This document shows positions 11,464 to 22,965 of a stretch of DNA of 64,000 nucleotides, in pieces. Position 1 is the stretch's first letter. Every line of letters begins with the position of its first letter. The stretch is from Adiantum capillus-veneris. Taxonomy: Eukaryota > Streptophyta > Polypodiopsida > Polypodiales > Pteridaceae. The translations under genes and the position numbers were made by a program. The DNA lies in contig CM043950.1 in the NCBI GenBank assembly GCA_014529385.2, positions 151,718,945-151,782,944 on the forward strand, given 5' to 3'. The notes below the pieces were generated by a model that had not been told where the DNA came from, did no database searches, and saw only the letters and a program-made list of their open reading frames with translations.

Positions 11464-14400
11464 TCACTACATTTTTTGAATTCTTTTGCGTGAATGATCC
11501 TATTTTACACTCTTATAATCGAAAAGCTCAAATCATGTTTTACTTTTAATTATAGTTGTATTCACTAATCTAAATGTACATTCCAATTTTAGTATCCAGT
11601 TCTAGTGTGTAGTGTCTACTGTTCAATGTCATTTCTAGCTCCAGGATCGTATTTTTGTTCCACTCTTCTTTGACCTAAAGTGCTAACTAATCTGAACTCT
11701 CAAACTACCAACTTGAAATAGTTGCCATAAGTGTCCAGCTCATTCCAGTCCTTAACATGGCAACATATTGAGCTTTCTTGTGGACATAAACGTGCAATCT
11801 TGCAAACAAGATCTTCATGCAACTACACAACACAAAACATAAACACATAGATTGAAGTACTGCTTTCAACGATGTGAACAACATTTGCCCCTGGCCCTCA
11901 AAGTATATGAGAAACTCTTCTATACCATTTAGATATGTCATCACCCCTTCCTTGCTTACTAATGCCTCATGTTTTGATTTTCCTTAATCTCATTACATAT
12001 GTAAACTCAATGACTACACAAACCACTACTTCATTTCTTGAATTTTTTTTGTGTGAATGATTTTATTTTACGCTCTTATAATCCAAAAGCTCAAAGCATG
12101 TCAGACTTTTATTTAATTATACTTGTACTCATTCTAAATGTACATTCCAATTTTAGTATCCAGTTCTAGTGTCTAGTGTCTAGTGTTCAATGTCATGTCT
12201 AGCTCCAGGATCGTATTTCTGTTCCACTCTTCTTCGACGTAAAGTGCTAACTAATTTGAACTCTCAAACTACCAACCTTACATAGTTTCCATAAGTGTCC
12301 ACCTCATTCCAGTCCTTAACATGGCAACGTATTGAGATTTCTTGTGGACCAAAACGTGCAATCCTGCAAACAAGATCTTCATGAAACTGCACCACACTAA
12401 ACATAGCCACTTAGATTGAAGTACTGCTTTCAATGATGTATCCAACATTTGCCCTTGGCCCTCAAAGTATATGGGAAACTCTTCTATACCATTTAGATAT
12501 GTCGTCACCCCTTCCTTGCTTACTAATGCCTCATGTAATGATTTTCCTTAATCTCCTAACATATGTAAACTCAATGTCTACACAAACCACTACTTCATTT
12601 CTTGAATATTTTTGTGTGAATGATTTTATTTTACGCTCTTACAATCCAAAATCTCAAAGCATGTGTGACTTTTATTTAGTTATACTTGTATTCAATGATC
12701 TAAATGTACATTCCAATTTTAGCATCCAGTTCTAGTGTCTAGTGTCTAGTGTTCAATGTCATTTCTAGCTCCATGATCGTATTTCTGTTCCACTCTTCTT
12801 TGACCTAAAGTGCTAACTAATCTAAACTCTCAAACTACCAACCTGAAATAGTTGCCATAAGTGTCCACCTCATTCCAATCCTTAACATAGACACTTAGAT
12901 TGAAGTACTGCTTTCAACGATGTATCCAACATTTTCCCCGAGCCCTCAAAGTATATGGGAAACTCTTCTATACCATTTAGATATTTCGCCACCCCTTCCT
13001 TGCTTACTAATGCCTCATGTTATAATTTTCCTCAATCTCCCAACATATGTAAACTCGATATCTACACAAACCACTGCTTCATTTCTTGAATTTTTTTGTG
13101 TCAATGATTTTCTTTCACGCTCTTATAATACAAAAGCTCAAAGCATGTCTGACTTTTATTTAATTATACTTGTATTTACTGATCCAAATGTGCATTCCAA
13201 TTTTAGTATCCAGTTCTAGTGTCTACTGTTCAATGTCATTTCTAACTCCAGGATCGTAATTCTGTTCCACTCTTCTTTGACCTAAAGTGCTAACTAATCT
13301 GAACTCTCAAACTACCAACTCAAGAAGTAGTTGCCATAAGTGTCCACCTCATTCCAATCCTTAACATGGCAACATATTGAGCTTTCTTGTGGACATAAAC
13401 GTGCAATCTTGCAAACAAGATCTTCATGAAACTACACCACACTAAACATAGACACTTAGATTGAAGTATTGCTTTCAACGATGTATCCAACATTTGCCCC
13501 GAGCCCTCAAAGTATATGGGAAACTCTTCTATACCATTAATATATGTCGCCGCCCCTTCCTTGCTTACTAATGCCTCATCCTCAATCTCCTCTAACATAT
13601 GTAAACTCAATGTCTACATAAAACACTACTTCATTTCTTTAACTTTTTTGTGTGAATGATTTCATTTTATGCTCTTATTATCCAAAAGCTTAAATCATCT
13701 CTGGCTTTTATTTACTTATACTTGTATTCAATGATCTAAATGTACATTCCAATTTTAGTATCCAGTTTTAGTGTCTGGTGTCTAGTGTTCAATGTCATTT
13801 CTAGCTCCAGGATCGTATTTCTGTTCCACTCTTCTTTGACCTAAAATGCTAACTAATATAAACTCTCAAACTACCAACCTGAATAGTTGCCATAAGTGTC
13901 CACCTCTTTCCAATCCTTAACATGACAACATATTGAGCTTTCTTATGGACATAAACGTGCAATCTTGCAAACAAGATCTTCATGAAACTACACCACACAA
14001 ATATAGACACATAGATTGAAGTACTGCTTTCAACGATGTATCCAACATTTTCCCTTGGCCCTCAAAGTATATGGTAAACTCTTCTATACCATTTAGATAG
14101 GTCATCACCTCTTCCTTGCTTACTAATGCCTCATTTTATGATTTTCCTTAATCTCCTAACATATGTAAATACAATGTCTACACAAACCACTACTTCATTT
14201 CTTAAATTTCTTTTTGTGAATGGTTTTATTTTACGCTCTTATAATCCAAAAGCTTAAAGCATGTATTTATTTTATTTAATTATAATTGTATTCACTGATC
14301 CAAATGTACATAACAATTTTAGTATCCAGTTTTAGTGTCTAGTGTCTAGTGTTCAATGTCATTTCTAACTCCAGGATCGTATTTCTGTTCCACTCTTCTT

Positions 14401-17400
14401 TGACCTAAAGTGCTAACTAATCTAAACTCTCAAACTACCAACCTAAAGTAGTTGCCATAAGTGTCCCCATTCCAATCCTTAACATGGCAACATATTGAGC
14501 TTTCTTGTGGACAAACGTGCAATATTGCAAACAAGATCTTCATGAAATTGCACCACACTAAACATAGGCATTTAGATTGAAGTACTGCTTTCAACGATGT
14601 ATCCAACATTTGCCCTTGGCCCTCAAAGTATATGGGAAACTCTTCTATACCATTTAGATATGTTTTCACCCCTTCGTTGCTTACTAATGCCTCATGTAAT
14701 GATTTTCCTTAATCTCCTAACATATGTAAACTCAATGTCTACACAAACCACTACTTCATTTCTTGAATTTTTTTGTGCGATTGATTTTATTTTACGCTCT
14801 TATAATCCAAAAGCTCAAAGCACGTTTGGCTTTTCATTTATTATACTTGTATTCACTGATCTAAATGTACATCCCAATTTTAGTATCCAGTCCTAGTGTC
14901 TAGTGTCTACTGTTCAATGTCATTTCTAGCTCCAGGATCGTATTTCTGTTCCACTCTTCTTTGACCTAAAATGCTAACTAATCTGAACTCTCAAACTACC
15001 AACCTGAAATAGTTGACATAAGTGTCCACCTCATTCTAGCTCTTAACATGGCAACATATTGAGCTTTCTTGTGGACATAAACATGCAATCTTGCAAACAA
15101 GATCTTCATAAAACTACACCACACTACACATAGACACATAGATTAAAGTACTACTTTCAACGATGTATCCAAAATTTCCCCTGGCCCTCAAAGTATATGG
15201 GAAACTCTTCTATACCATTTAGATATGTCGCCACCCCTTCCTTGCTTACTAATGCCTCATGTTATGATTTTCCTCAATCTCCTCTATCATATGTAAACTC
15301 AATGTCTACACAAACCGCTACTTCATTTCTGAAACTTTTTTGTGTGAATGATTTTGTTTTACGCTCTTATAATCCAAAAGCTCAAAGCATGTCTGGCTTT
15401 TATTTAATTATACTTGTATTCACTGATCTAAATGTACATTCCAATTTTAGTATCCAGTTCTAGTGTCTAGTGTCTAGTGTCTAGTTTTCAATGTCATTTC
15501 TAGCTCCAGGATCGTCTTTCTGTTCCACTCTTGTTTGACCTAAAGTACTAACTAATCTGAACTCTCAAACTACCAACCTGCAATAGTTTCCATAAGTGTC
15601 CACCTCATTCCAGTCCTTAACATGGCAACATATTGAGCTTTCTTGTGGACATAAACGTGCAATCTTGCAAACAAGATCTTCATGAAACTACACCACACAA
15701 AACATAGACACTTAGATTGAAGTACTACTTTCAACGATGTATCCAACATTTGCCCTTTGCCCTCAAAGTATATGAAGGGGTCCAATGATAATTTAGGAGA
15801 TTTAATTAATTAATTTTTCATTTATCAAGTCCTCTCTCTCAACTCTTCTATACCATTTCGATATGTCGTCACCCCTTCCTTGCTTACTAATGCCTCATGT
15901 AATGATTTTCCTGAATCTCCTAACATATGTAAACTCAATGTCTACACAAACCACTACTTCATTTCTTGAATTTTTTTGTGTGAATGATTTTATTTCACGC
16001 TCTTATAATCCAAAAGCTCAAACCATGGCTGACTTTTATTTAATTATACTTGTATTCACTGATCTAAATGTACATTCCAATTTTAGTATCCAGTTCTAGT
16101 GTATAGTGTCTAGTGTTCAATGTAATTTCTAGCTATAGGATCGTATTTTTGTTCCACTCTTCTTTGACCTAAAGTGCTAACTAATCTGAACTCTCAAACT
16201 ACCAACTTGAAATAGTTGCCATAAGTGTCCACCTCATTCTAGCTCTTAACATGGCAACATATTGAGCTTTCTTGTGGACATAAACATTCAATCTTGCAAA
16301 CAAGATCTTCAAGAAACTACACCACACAAAACATACACACATAGATTGAAGTGCTACTTTCAACGATGTATCCAACATTTGCCCCGAGCCCTCAAAGTAT
16401 ATGGGAAAATCTTCTATACCATTTAGATATGTCGCAACCCCTTCTTTGCTTACTAATGCCTCATTTCATGATTTTTCTCAATCTCCTCTAACATATGTAA
16501 ACTCAATGTCTACACAAACCACAGCTTCATTTCTTGAACTTTTTTGAGTGAATGATTTCATTTTAAGCTGTTATAATCCAAAAGCTCAAAGCATGTCTGG
16601 CTTTTATTTAATTATACTTGTATTCAATGATGTAAATGTACATTCCAATTTTAGTATCCAATTCTAGTGTCTAGTGTCTAGTGTTCAATGTCATTTCTAG
16701 CTCCAGGATCGTATTTCTGTTCCACTCTTCTTTGAAATCTTGCAAACAAGATCTTCAAGAAACTACACCACACAAAACATAGACACATAGATTGAAGTGC
16801 TACTTTCAACGATGTATCCAACATTTGCCCCGAGCCCTCAAATTATATGGGAAACTCCTCTATACCATTTAGATATGTCGCAACCCCTTCTTTGCTTACT
16901 AATGCCTCATGTTATGATTTTCCTCAATCTCCTCTAACATATGTAAACTCAATGTCTACACAAACCACTACTTCATTTCTTGAACTTTTTTGAGTGAATG
17001 ATTTCATTTTACGCTATTATAATCCAAAAGCTTAAAGCATGTCTGGCTTTTATTTAATTATACTTGTATTCAATGATCTAAATGTACATTCCAATTTTAG
17101 TATCCAGTTCTAATGTCTAGTGTCTAGTGTTCAATGTCATTTCTAGCTCCACGATCGTATTTCTGTTCCACTCTTCTTTGACCTAAAATGCTAACTAATC
17201 TGAACTCTCAAACTACCAACCTGAAATAGTTGCCATAAGTGTCCACCTCATTCCAATCCTTAGCATGGCAACATATTGAGCTTTCTTGTGGACATAAACA
17301 TGCAATCTTGCAAACAAGATCTTCATAAAACTACACCACACTACACATAGACACATAGATTAAAGTACTACTTTCAACGATGTATCCAACATTTTCCCCT

Positions 17401-18272
17401 AGCCCTCAAAGTATATGGGAAACTCTTCTATACCATTTAGATATGTCGCCACCCCTTCCTTGCTTACTAATGCCTCATGTTATGATTTTCCTCAATCTCC
17501 TCTATCATATGTAAACTCAATGTCTACACAAACCGCTACTTCATTTCTGAAACTTTTTTGTGTGAATGATTTTGTTTTACGCTCTTATAATCCAAAAGCT
17601 CAAAGCATGTCTGGCTTTTATTTAATTATACTTGTATTCACTGATCTAAATGTACATTCCAATTTTAGTATCCAGTTCTAGTGTCTAGTGTCTAGTGTCT
17701 AGTGTCTAGTGTTCAATGTCATTTCTAGCTCCAGGATCGTATTTCTGTTCCACTCTTCTTTGACCTAAAGTGCTAACTTATCTGAACTCTCAAACTACCA
17801 ACCTGAAGTAGTTACCTAGTGTCCACCTTATTCCAATCCTTAACATTGCAACATATTGAGCTTTCTTGTGGACATAGACGTGCAATCTTGCAAATAAGAT
17901 CTTCATGAAACTACACCACACAAAACATAGACACTTAGATTGAAGTACTGCTTTCAACGATGTATCCAACATTTTCCCTTGGCCCTCAAAGTAGATGGGA
18001 AACTCTTCTATACCATTTAGATATGTCGTCGCCCTTTCCTTGCTTACTAATGCCTCATGTAATGATTTTTCTTAATCTCCTAACATATGTAAACTCAATG
18101 TCTACACAAACCACTACTTCATTACTTGAAATTTTTTTGTGAATGGTTTTATTTTACGCTCTTATAATCCAAAAGCTCAAAGCATGTATGACTTTTATTT
18201 AATTATACTTGTATTCACTGATTTAAATGTACATTCCAATTTTAGTATCCAGTTCTAGTGTATAGTGTCTAG
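11464..18272. repeat. Tandem array of about 565-bp units, left part (about 12 units)
   Basis: A landmark (ctccaggatcgtatttctg, with variants) recurs near 11,645, 12,205, 12,770, 13,250, 13,810, 14,375, 14,935, 15,505, 16,135, 16,705, 17,155 and 17,735. Spacing is about 560-580 bp, except two shortened units (about 470 and 445 bp) and one lengthened unit (about 630 bp). Units differ by scattered substitutions and small indels. Each contains an internal short repeat agtgtct present one to four times. Most units keep an open frame of about 80-96 codons on the minus strand (motifs NGIEEFPIYFEG, HKKAQYVAMLR) and one of about 90-100 codons on the plus strand. Whether either was ever coding is undecided. 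The array continues after the transposon at 28,935. Confidence 0.95.
15774..15842. repeat. About 65-bp insertion in one satellite unit, shared with the gypsy LTR
   Basis: In this unit the normal tatgggaaactcttc is interrupted by aggggtccaatgataa, then AT-rich sequence, then tttatcaagtcctctctctc. A similar segment lies in the gypsy LTRs at 49,756-49,820 and 56,926-56,990. The two share their ends but differ in the AT-rich middle. It may be a tiny MITE or a transferred LTR piece. Confidence 0.6.
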
Positions 18273-18292
18273 CATTAGGAGAAATATGAACC
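18265..18292. repeat. Left target duplication and terminal inverted repeat
   Basis: Target duplication gtgtctag at 18,265-18,272, followed by the 20-bp terminal inverted repeat at 18,273-18,292. The matching right end is at 28,915-28,942. Confidence 0.88.
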
Positions 18293-18828
18293 TTGCATGG
18301 GCCTTGTAAGGAATCCTAATTTTTAGGGATTAAGACTAATGTTGTGTGGGATTTAGGGGGCAAGGGCATTGAAGAAGGTAGTTTTGAGTAAGCTTTTCTA
18401 GCCTTTTTTTTAGACAAATGTAGGATGTGGACCTAAAGGGTTGCTTTCTCTCTCTAGCTTTTTTTAAAGTGAAGGAAGCATAGGGGTGTGTCCACATCAG
18501 CAATTCCGTGGGTCAAAAAGAGTCATAATTTGTCTTTTTTTTTTTTATTTCATTTTTATTTGTTTTTTACTTAAAAATCCCTCCCAACATATATACATAT
18601 CCAAAAATCATTTTTTGACCCATTTTTTAACCCAGAAGCTTAGAAAGTCCATTTTTTCAAAAATCTTTTCCCCCAAAAAGTAATAAACATTTTGTTCTCT
18701 CCTCCTCCTCTCTCCTCCCTCCTCTCTCCCTCTCCCTCTCCTCTCCCTCTCTGCCCCTACCTTCCTCCTCCTCCCCAATCTCTCCCTCCCCCCCCCCCCC
18801 CTCCTTCTCTCCTCCCATCCTGCTCGGC
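18293..18828. other. Left subterminal region of the transposon
   Basis: No gene seen. It holds a T-rich stretch (about 18,530-18,560), a gacccattttttaa motif at 18,617-18,630, and a long CT-rich to C-rich tract (about 18,692-18,810, with a run of C near 18,787-18,801) just before the transposase start. The motif resembles the promoter element near the H3-like gene but in the opposite orientation. The CT-rich tract may be a 5' leader. Confidence 0.5.
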
Positions 18829-21823
18829 ATGTCTACCCTTCCCCCTCTATCTTTTCATCATTTGCTTCCTCACGCAACAGCTTCCATGGTGCTCACGGAC
18901 ATCACAAATGGTTTTCTTCCACCACCACGTACTCTGCACACCAAAAGCATACATATTCGCTTACCCACGGCATTTGCACCGAAGACCACTAGTGAGGGTG
19001 ATCAAAGGTCATCACAGGAACGTCGCACCGCTTGTGAGACCAATGTTGACATTTGGGTGGATGGCCATTTGTACCCTTACGATCCTATAAGCTGCTTCCA
19101 TCCACCATTTAATAGCCTTTTCACATTTCTTCAATTTCTTGGGAGGGGAGAAGCAGGCTTGTTAGACTATTGCAAGCGGCTGTGTATGGGTGCAGGTGCT
19201 TCTTTGCATATGTGGATGCACGAATGTCAAGCTCTTCACCTCAAGACGACGGCATTACAAGAGAGTGTTTCCTCTTCAAAGAGGGTAGTTAAAATTCTTG
19301 AACAACAAATGCAAGAAAAGGAGTCCCACATCCAGAAGCTTACCAACACCATCACATACTTGAAAGAAACACCCCTTGGTGCAAGGGAACGCAAACGCCC
19401 GTATTCATCCATTGAAACTCTTGCACATTCCGGAGGAGCACGCAAACGGCGAGTTACAGCCACAAGGTGATTTGGTCTTTACTTGCATGATGCATTCTTA
19501 CTTCACACTATTTTTTAACATTTATGTTTATTTGTTGCCAGAAACTTCATCCAGGAGGCATGCAGTGGAACAAGCCAAGATAATCGAGTCAACCTTCTCA
19601 CTAGTTGTCTCAATACCGAGGACATGATTTCTATCTTACAATCACCTAGAGGTAAGCACATTAAGGATGCAGTCACCAAGGACCTCATGCGTAAATTAAG
19701 AAATGTGGTTAGTGATGATGATGTTCAACAAGCTTGTGATGAGGCTGGAATCAGCACCAAAGCCTATCGTGCTATTCTTCAACTCTTAAAGGATTCCCTC
19801 AAAGAACATGGCATTGTGGAAAACCTATTTCCCGTTCCTCACAAGATGGCCACAAACGAAGATGTGTTCTCCCGCATTGGGACATACCTACACATTGAGG
19901 ACACAATGCCAACTTCCCTTTATGCTTCGTGCGCAACAAAGACAAGGGGGAAAAGGTAAGAAACAATCCATAAGACCTTCGGAGAAGGGCTTTCCTTACA
20001 CAATGTGGAACAATATTTTCGTGGATCTTAGAAGGCTTCAAGAAGCCATGCTTAGATTTTACGAGTTACCTGAAGAAGGTGACACACTTTACTTTTTTCT
20101 TTGGTATTATTCTTATCATAGACGCTGAAGTTTAAGGTCTTAGCACTATTTATTTTGTAGTGCTTGGCACAAAAGTCGCTTTTGTGCTGAAACTCGATGA
20201 GTGTCAAATAGTGAAAGGCCGAAGGTTAGAGAGGCTAAGTGTCACTCTAATGAACGAGGCCCTTCTGCAAACCAAGCGAAGGGATTCAGTCGAGCCATAT
20301 CCCACCCTATCTTTTAGCGTGCAATCAGAGAAAGACATTTGGTGGTTGGGTGCTATTGAGGTGCCCAAAGAGACCAATGGAGTACTTTCATGGATTTTTG
20401 AGAGAACTCCATGGATCACAGAAGTAATACACTCCCAAATTGCAGGTCAGAAGTTGGAGATTGAGGGCTTTGGTAGTTATGATGTGGAGTGGCACTTAGG
20501 TGGGGATTTGAAGACCATAAAGTGTTTGCTTGGCTGCAAACAAGGGGCTTCTTCTCTCATGCCTTGTCCATTTTGCACTCGAGGGTACAAACCTAATGGA
20601 CAAAAATCACATAAGAGCACTGCAAAGGCCGGTTACATGCTTCCATGGCAAGGGCATGGAGAACAAGGGTTAGATTGTCGTGATGTTGGAGATGAAGGTA
20701 GAGAATGGGAAGCATCTATTCTGAGATGTCCCATGCTCAATGCCCCAGACCGTGATCAAAAGGACCACGCTTGGAATCCAATCTTTCGATTTCCTCTATC
20801 GAATGTACATTTTTGTACATTACACGCATTCATGCGCATTTTTGATAGGCTATTGAAGCTCCACATTGACTATGCTTTCACAATGAAACCGTTGGAAAAG
20901 TCCCAGGAAGCGATCGAAAGAGTGGAGGTACTCTTGAATTCCATTGGCTGTCACGGTGGAAATGTGTCTATAGTTGCTGCAAAGAACACCGGGGAGGCCC
21001 ATGAAATTGCTCAACAAGTGTCAATGAGTGGACAGAAAGCTAGACACTTTTGGAAGAGAGTTTCCCAAGGAAAGCCAAGTCGATATGATGCTCAAAACAG
21101 CTCCAACCAGCAGACAGGTAAACTTTGGGAGGTTTGGAAGGAGTTATGCAAAGCTACTACTGACAATGATTCAAATGGCGAGCTTGCAAACAAGCGCAAG
21201 CACGTTTGGGCCCATTTTGATAAAATGGTCAAGCTTATGGGACTTAACAGCACAACAGAAGAACAACGTCAATCATTTCAAGAAGCTTTGGCGGATTTTA
21301 CCAAGGTCTTCACCCTTTCTTGGGGTGAAAATAACATCACACATTACATGGTAAGTCATTCATGGTGTATTCATTACTAGGGATTGTTTTTATTTAATAA
21401 TGTGGATCGTTTACTCATGTGAACAGCATATCTTGTTTGCGGCATGGTGCATTTTTTATGCACAAGTATGGATCGCTTGAAATTTTTAGCACTCAAGGCA
21501 TAGAGAAGTCCCATTATTGAGCAACGGGAGTGTACTTCAAAAATACTCGACATGGTGGTGGAATGGTGTAATCCAATTATTTGGAGGAGATGTTCAACTG
21601 GTTTTTTCGCACAACATTTGCTCGTAAGCTCACAATGGAGCGTGCGCGACAATCCAAGATTGCTATTGAAGTGCGCAAATGGAGTCGTCAAGAGCATAGC
21701 AACAAGTGGCAAATGTCGCAAGGTCCCACCAAACATGCTGCATGGCGGCGATGTAGAGTGCGACAAGGATCAAAGTGGATACTGCGCGAGTCACTAAACG
21801 TGAACACAGGGTCCAACTCTTAG
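18829..21823 (+). pseudogene. Four-exon transposase-like gene, disabled
   Basis: Predicted exons are 18,829-19,466, 19,542-20,078, 20,161-21,350 and 21,427-21,823, all with GT-AG borders and about 920 codons in all. Exon 1 ends in a coiled coil (about residues 135-175) and a basic patch. Exon 3 carries GGDLK near 20,500 and a CPFC pair near 20,565, then NVHFCTLHAFMRIFDRL near 20,805. Exon 4 carries KYGSLEIFSTQGIEKSHY and a HGGG motif at 21,551-21,562. An acidic GGD core followed by a Cys pair, a conserved LHxFxRI helix and a C-terminal HGGG resembles unnamed transposase-like families in invertebrates, by recollection. The catalytic triad is not proven. Breaks: one extra G in the run at 19,946-19,950, a one-base shift near 21,440, TGA at 21,518-21,520 and TAA at 21,569-21,571. 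Its position next to the H3-like gene and inside the TIRs supports the role. Confidence 0.7.
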
Positions 21824-21885
21824 TGACATGTTTATTTAAAAAATAATACTTCTTTTAAAAAAATTAGTGTGAACAGGGCCCTTTT

Positions 21886-21905
21886 TAAATGGGCCCTTAT
21901 AAATA
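21886..21905 (+). promoter_or_regulatory. TGGGCC element and TATA box of the H3-like gene
   Basis: taaatgggccctta (21,886-21,899) overlaps TATAAATA (21,898-21,905), 58 bp before the H3-like ATG. TGGGCY is the plant site II element found in promoters of proliferation genes. The minus-strand genes at 26,554 and 28,139 have similar upstream text, taaaaaatgggtccattataaa at about 26,637-26,658 and taaatgggctctta at about 28,791-28,804. This suggests shared control of the transposon genes. Confidence 0.6.
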
Positions 21906-21962
21906 TTGCATGCTCTCATAAATCACTCATTTCTTAAGAACAGGTGAGCTCTTACCAACAAA

Positions 21963-22859
21963 ATGGCGCGCACCAAACAAACCGCGAAAGAGCATCCGCC
22001 TGCCAACAAAAACACCCTCCAAGGATGTGAGAAGCCGTCATGGCTTAAAGGCACAAGAAAACGGCCACGAACACCTGGCCGTTCCAGAAACTCTTCTGGT
22101 AGTGGGCATGGTGGTAGGGCATGAGAGTCATCAAGGACTGTTGAATCTCCACCTCCTCAAGATATAACACCTAGAAAGAGAATGAAGCAACGTGCCCAGC
22201 GCTGGAGAGAAGCAGAGGGCCAGCAAAGATTAGAGTCCGATAGGGAGCAGCCGTCGCGTCCCCAATCACAAGCAGGACCATCCAGGACTCGGGTGGTCCA
22301 TACAGACACCGAATCAGAGAGTGAGCCACCATGGCTGCGAGAAAAAATACCGCGCACACACCGGGTGGCCGTTGGGGGGAAGACATTGCCTCAAGGCTAG
22401 GGAGCTCTCCCCACACGACAAGATCGGCAACCAAGGGAAGAAGAAGAATCAAAAGAGGCTACAGAACCAGCCCCTAAGCATGTAAATAGGCGCAAGTCTA
22501 AGTTTTTCAAGAAGCCTAAACGCCGCCCGCCAGCAAATGTGCAGGTGTCCCCAAGACAACCGTAGCGGCGCCAAAAAATAGCAAGGGCATTTGCAGAAAT
22601 CCGCCACTACCAGAAGACGACGGAGCTCTTGATTCAAGGCGCCCCCTTTGCTCGCATTGGGAAGGAGGTGCTTCAAAGCTATGGAAATCAGTATAGAATG
22701 CAAGCAATAGCGCTAGAGGCTATTCAAGAAGCTGCAGAGGCCCACATCATTTCGGTGTTGGAAGATACCAACCTATGCGCCATTCATGCAAAGCGAGTGA
22801 CAATACAGCCAAAAGATATGCAGCTTGCACGTCGATTGCGACGAGACTTCGAGCATTAG
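21963..22859 (+). pseudogene. Transposon-borne histone H3 / CENH3-like gene with three in-frame stops
   Basis: One uninterrupted frame of 298 codons (no indel) runs from ATG 21,963 to TAG 22,859. Residues 1-8 are MARTKQTA, identical to canonical H3. Residues 9-200 form a long basic tail rich in Arg, Lys, Pro and Ser, with no similarity to H3. From residue 202 a complete H3 fold follows: alpha-N ([13 protein letters not shown]), alpha-1 ([12 protein letters not shown]), alpha-2 ([19 protein letters not shown]), the H3 signature [13 protein letters not shown], and alpha-3 ending [12 protein letters not shown]. APFxRxxKEV and the AIQEAAE helix recall plant CENH3, as does the long tail. Loop 1, however, has canonical H3 length and lacks the usual CENH3 insertion. 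Stops are TGA 22,122-22,124, TAG 22,398-22,400 and TAG 22,563-22,565, each one C-to-T step from a sense codon. There is no intron. It lies 139 bp after the transposase stop and has its own TATA box. A broken host gene captured by chance is the alternative. Confidence 0.88.
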
Positions 22860-22965
22860 CCGAAGTTATCCCTCTTTTTGTATTGCACACCCTTATCTTT
22901 GTAATGATTTGACTTTCCAATGACAATATGATCAACAGTTGTGTCTACTCTGTCTATTATCTTTG

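Noticed and set aside
11464-18272. Regularly spaced repeats that might suggest a CRISPR array
   Set aside because: Units of about 565 bp with no short repeat/unique spacer alternation, in a eukaryotic genome: a tandem satellite.
21963-22859. Recoding or U-to-C RNA editing to explain the three stops in the H3-like gene
   Set aside because: U-to-C editing that removes stops is known from organelles of some seed-free plants, not nuclear transcripts. The transposase of the same element is also broken, so simple decay is the better reading.
21963-22859. Ordinary host histone H3 gene
   Set aside because: It lies between verified transposon ends, has a tail of about 190 residues unlike H3 and many fold changes, and carries three stops.
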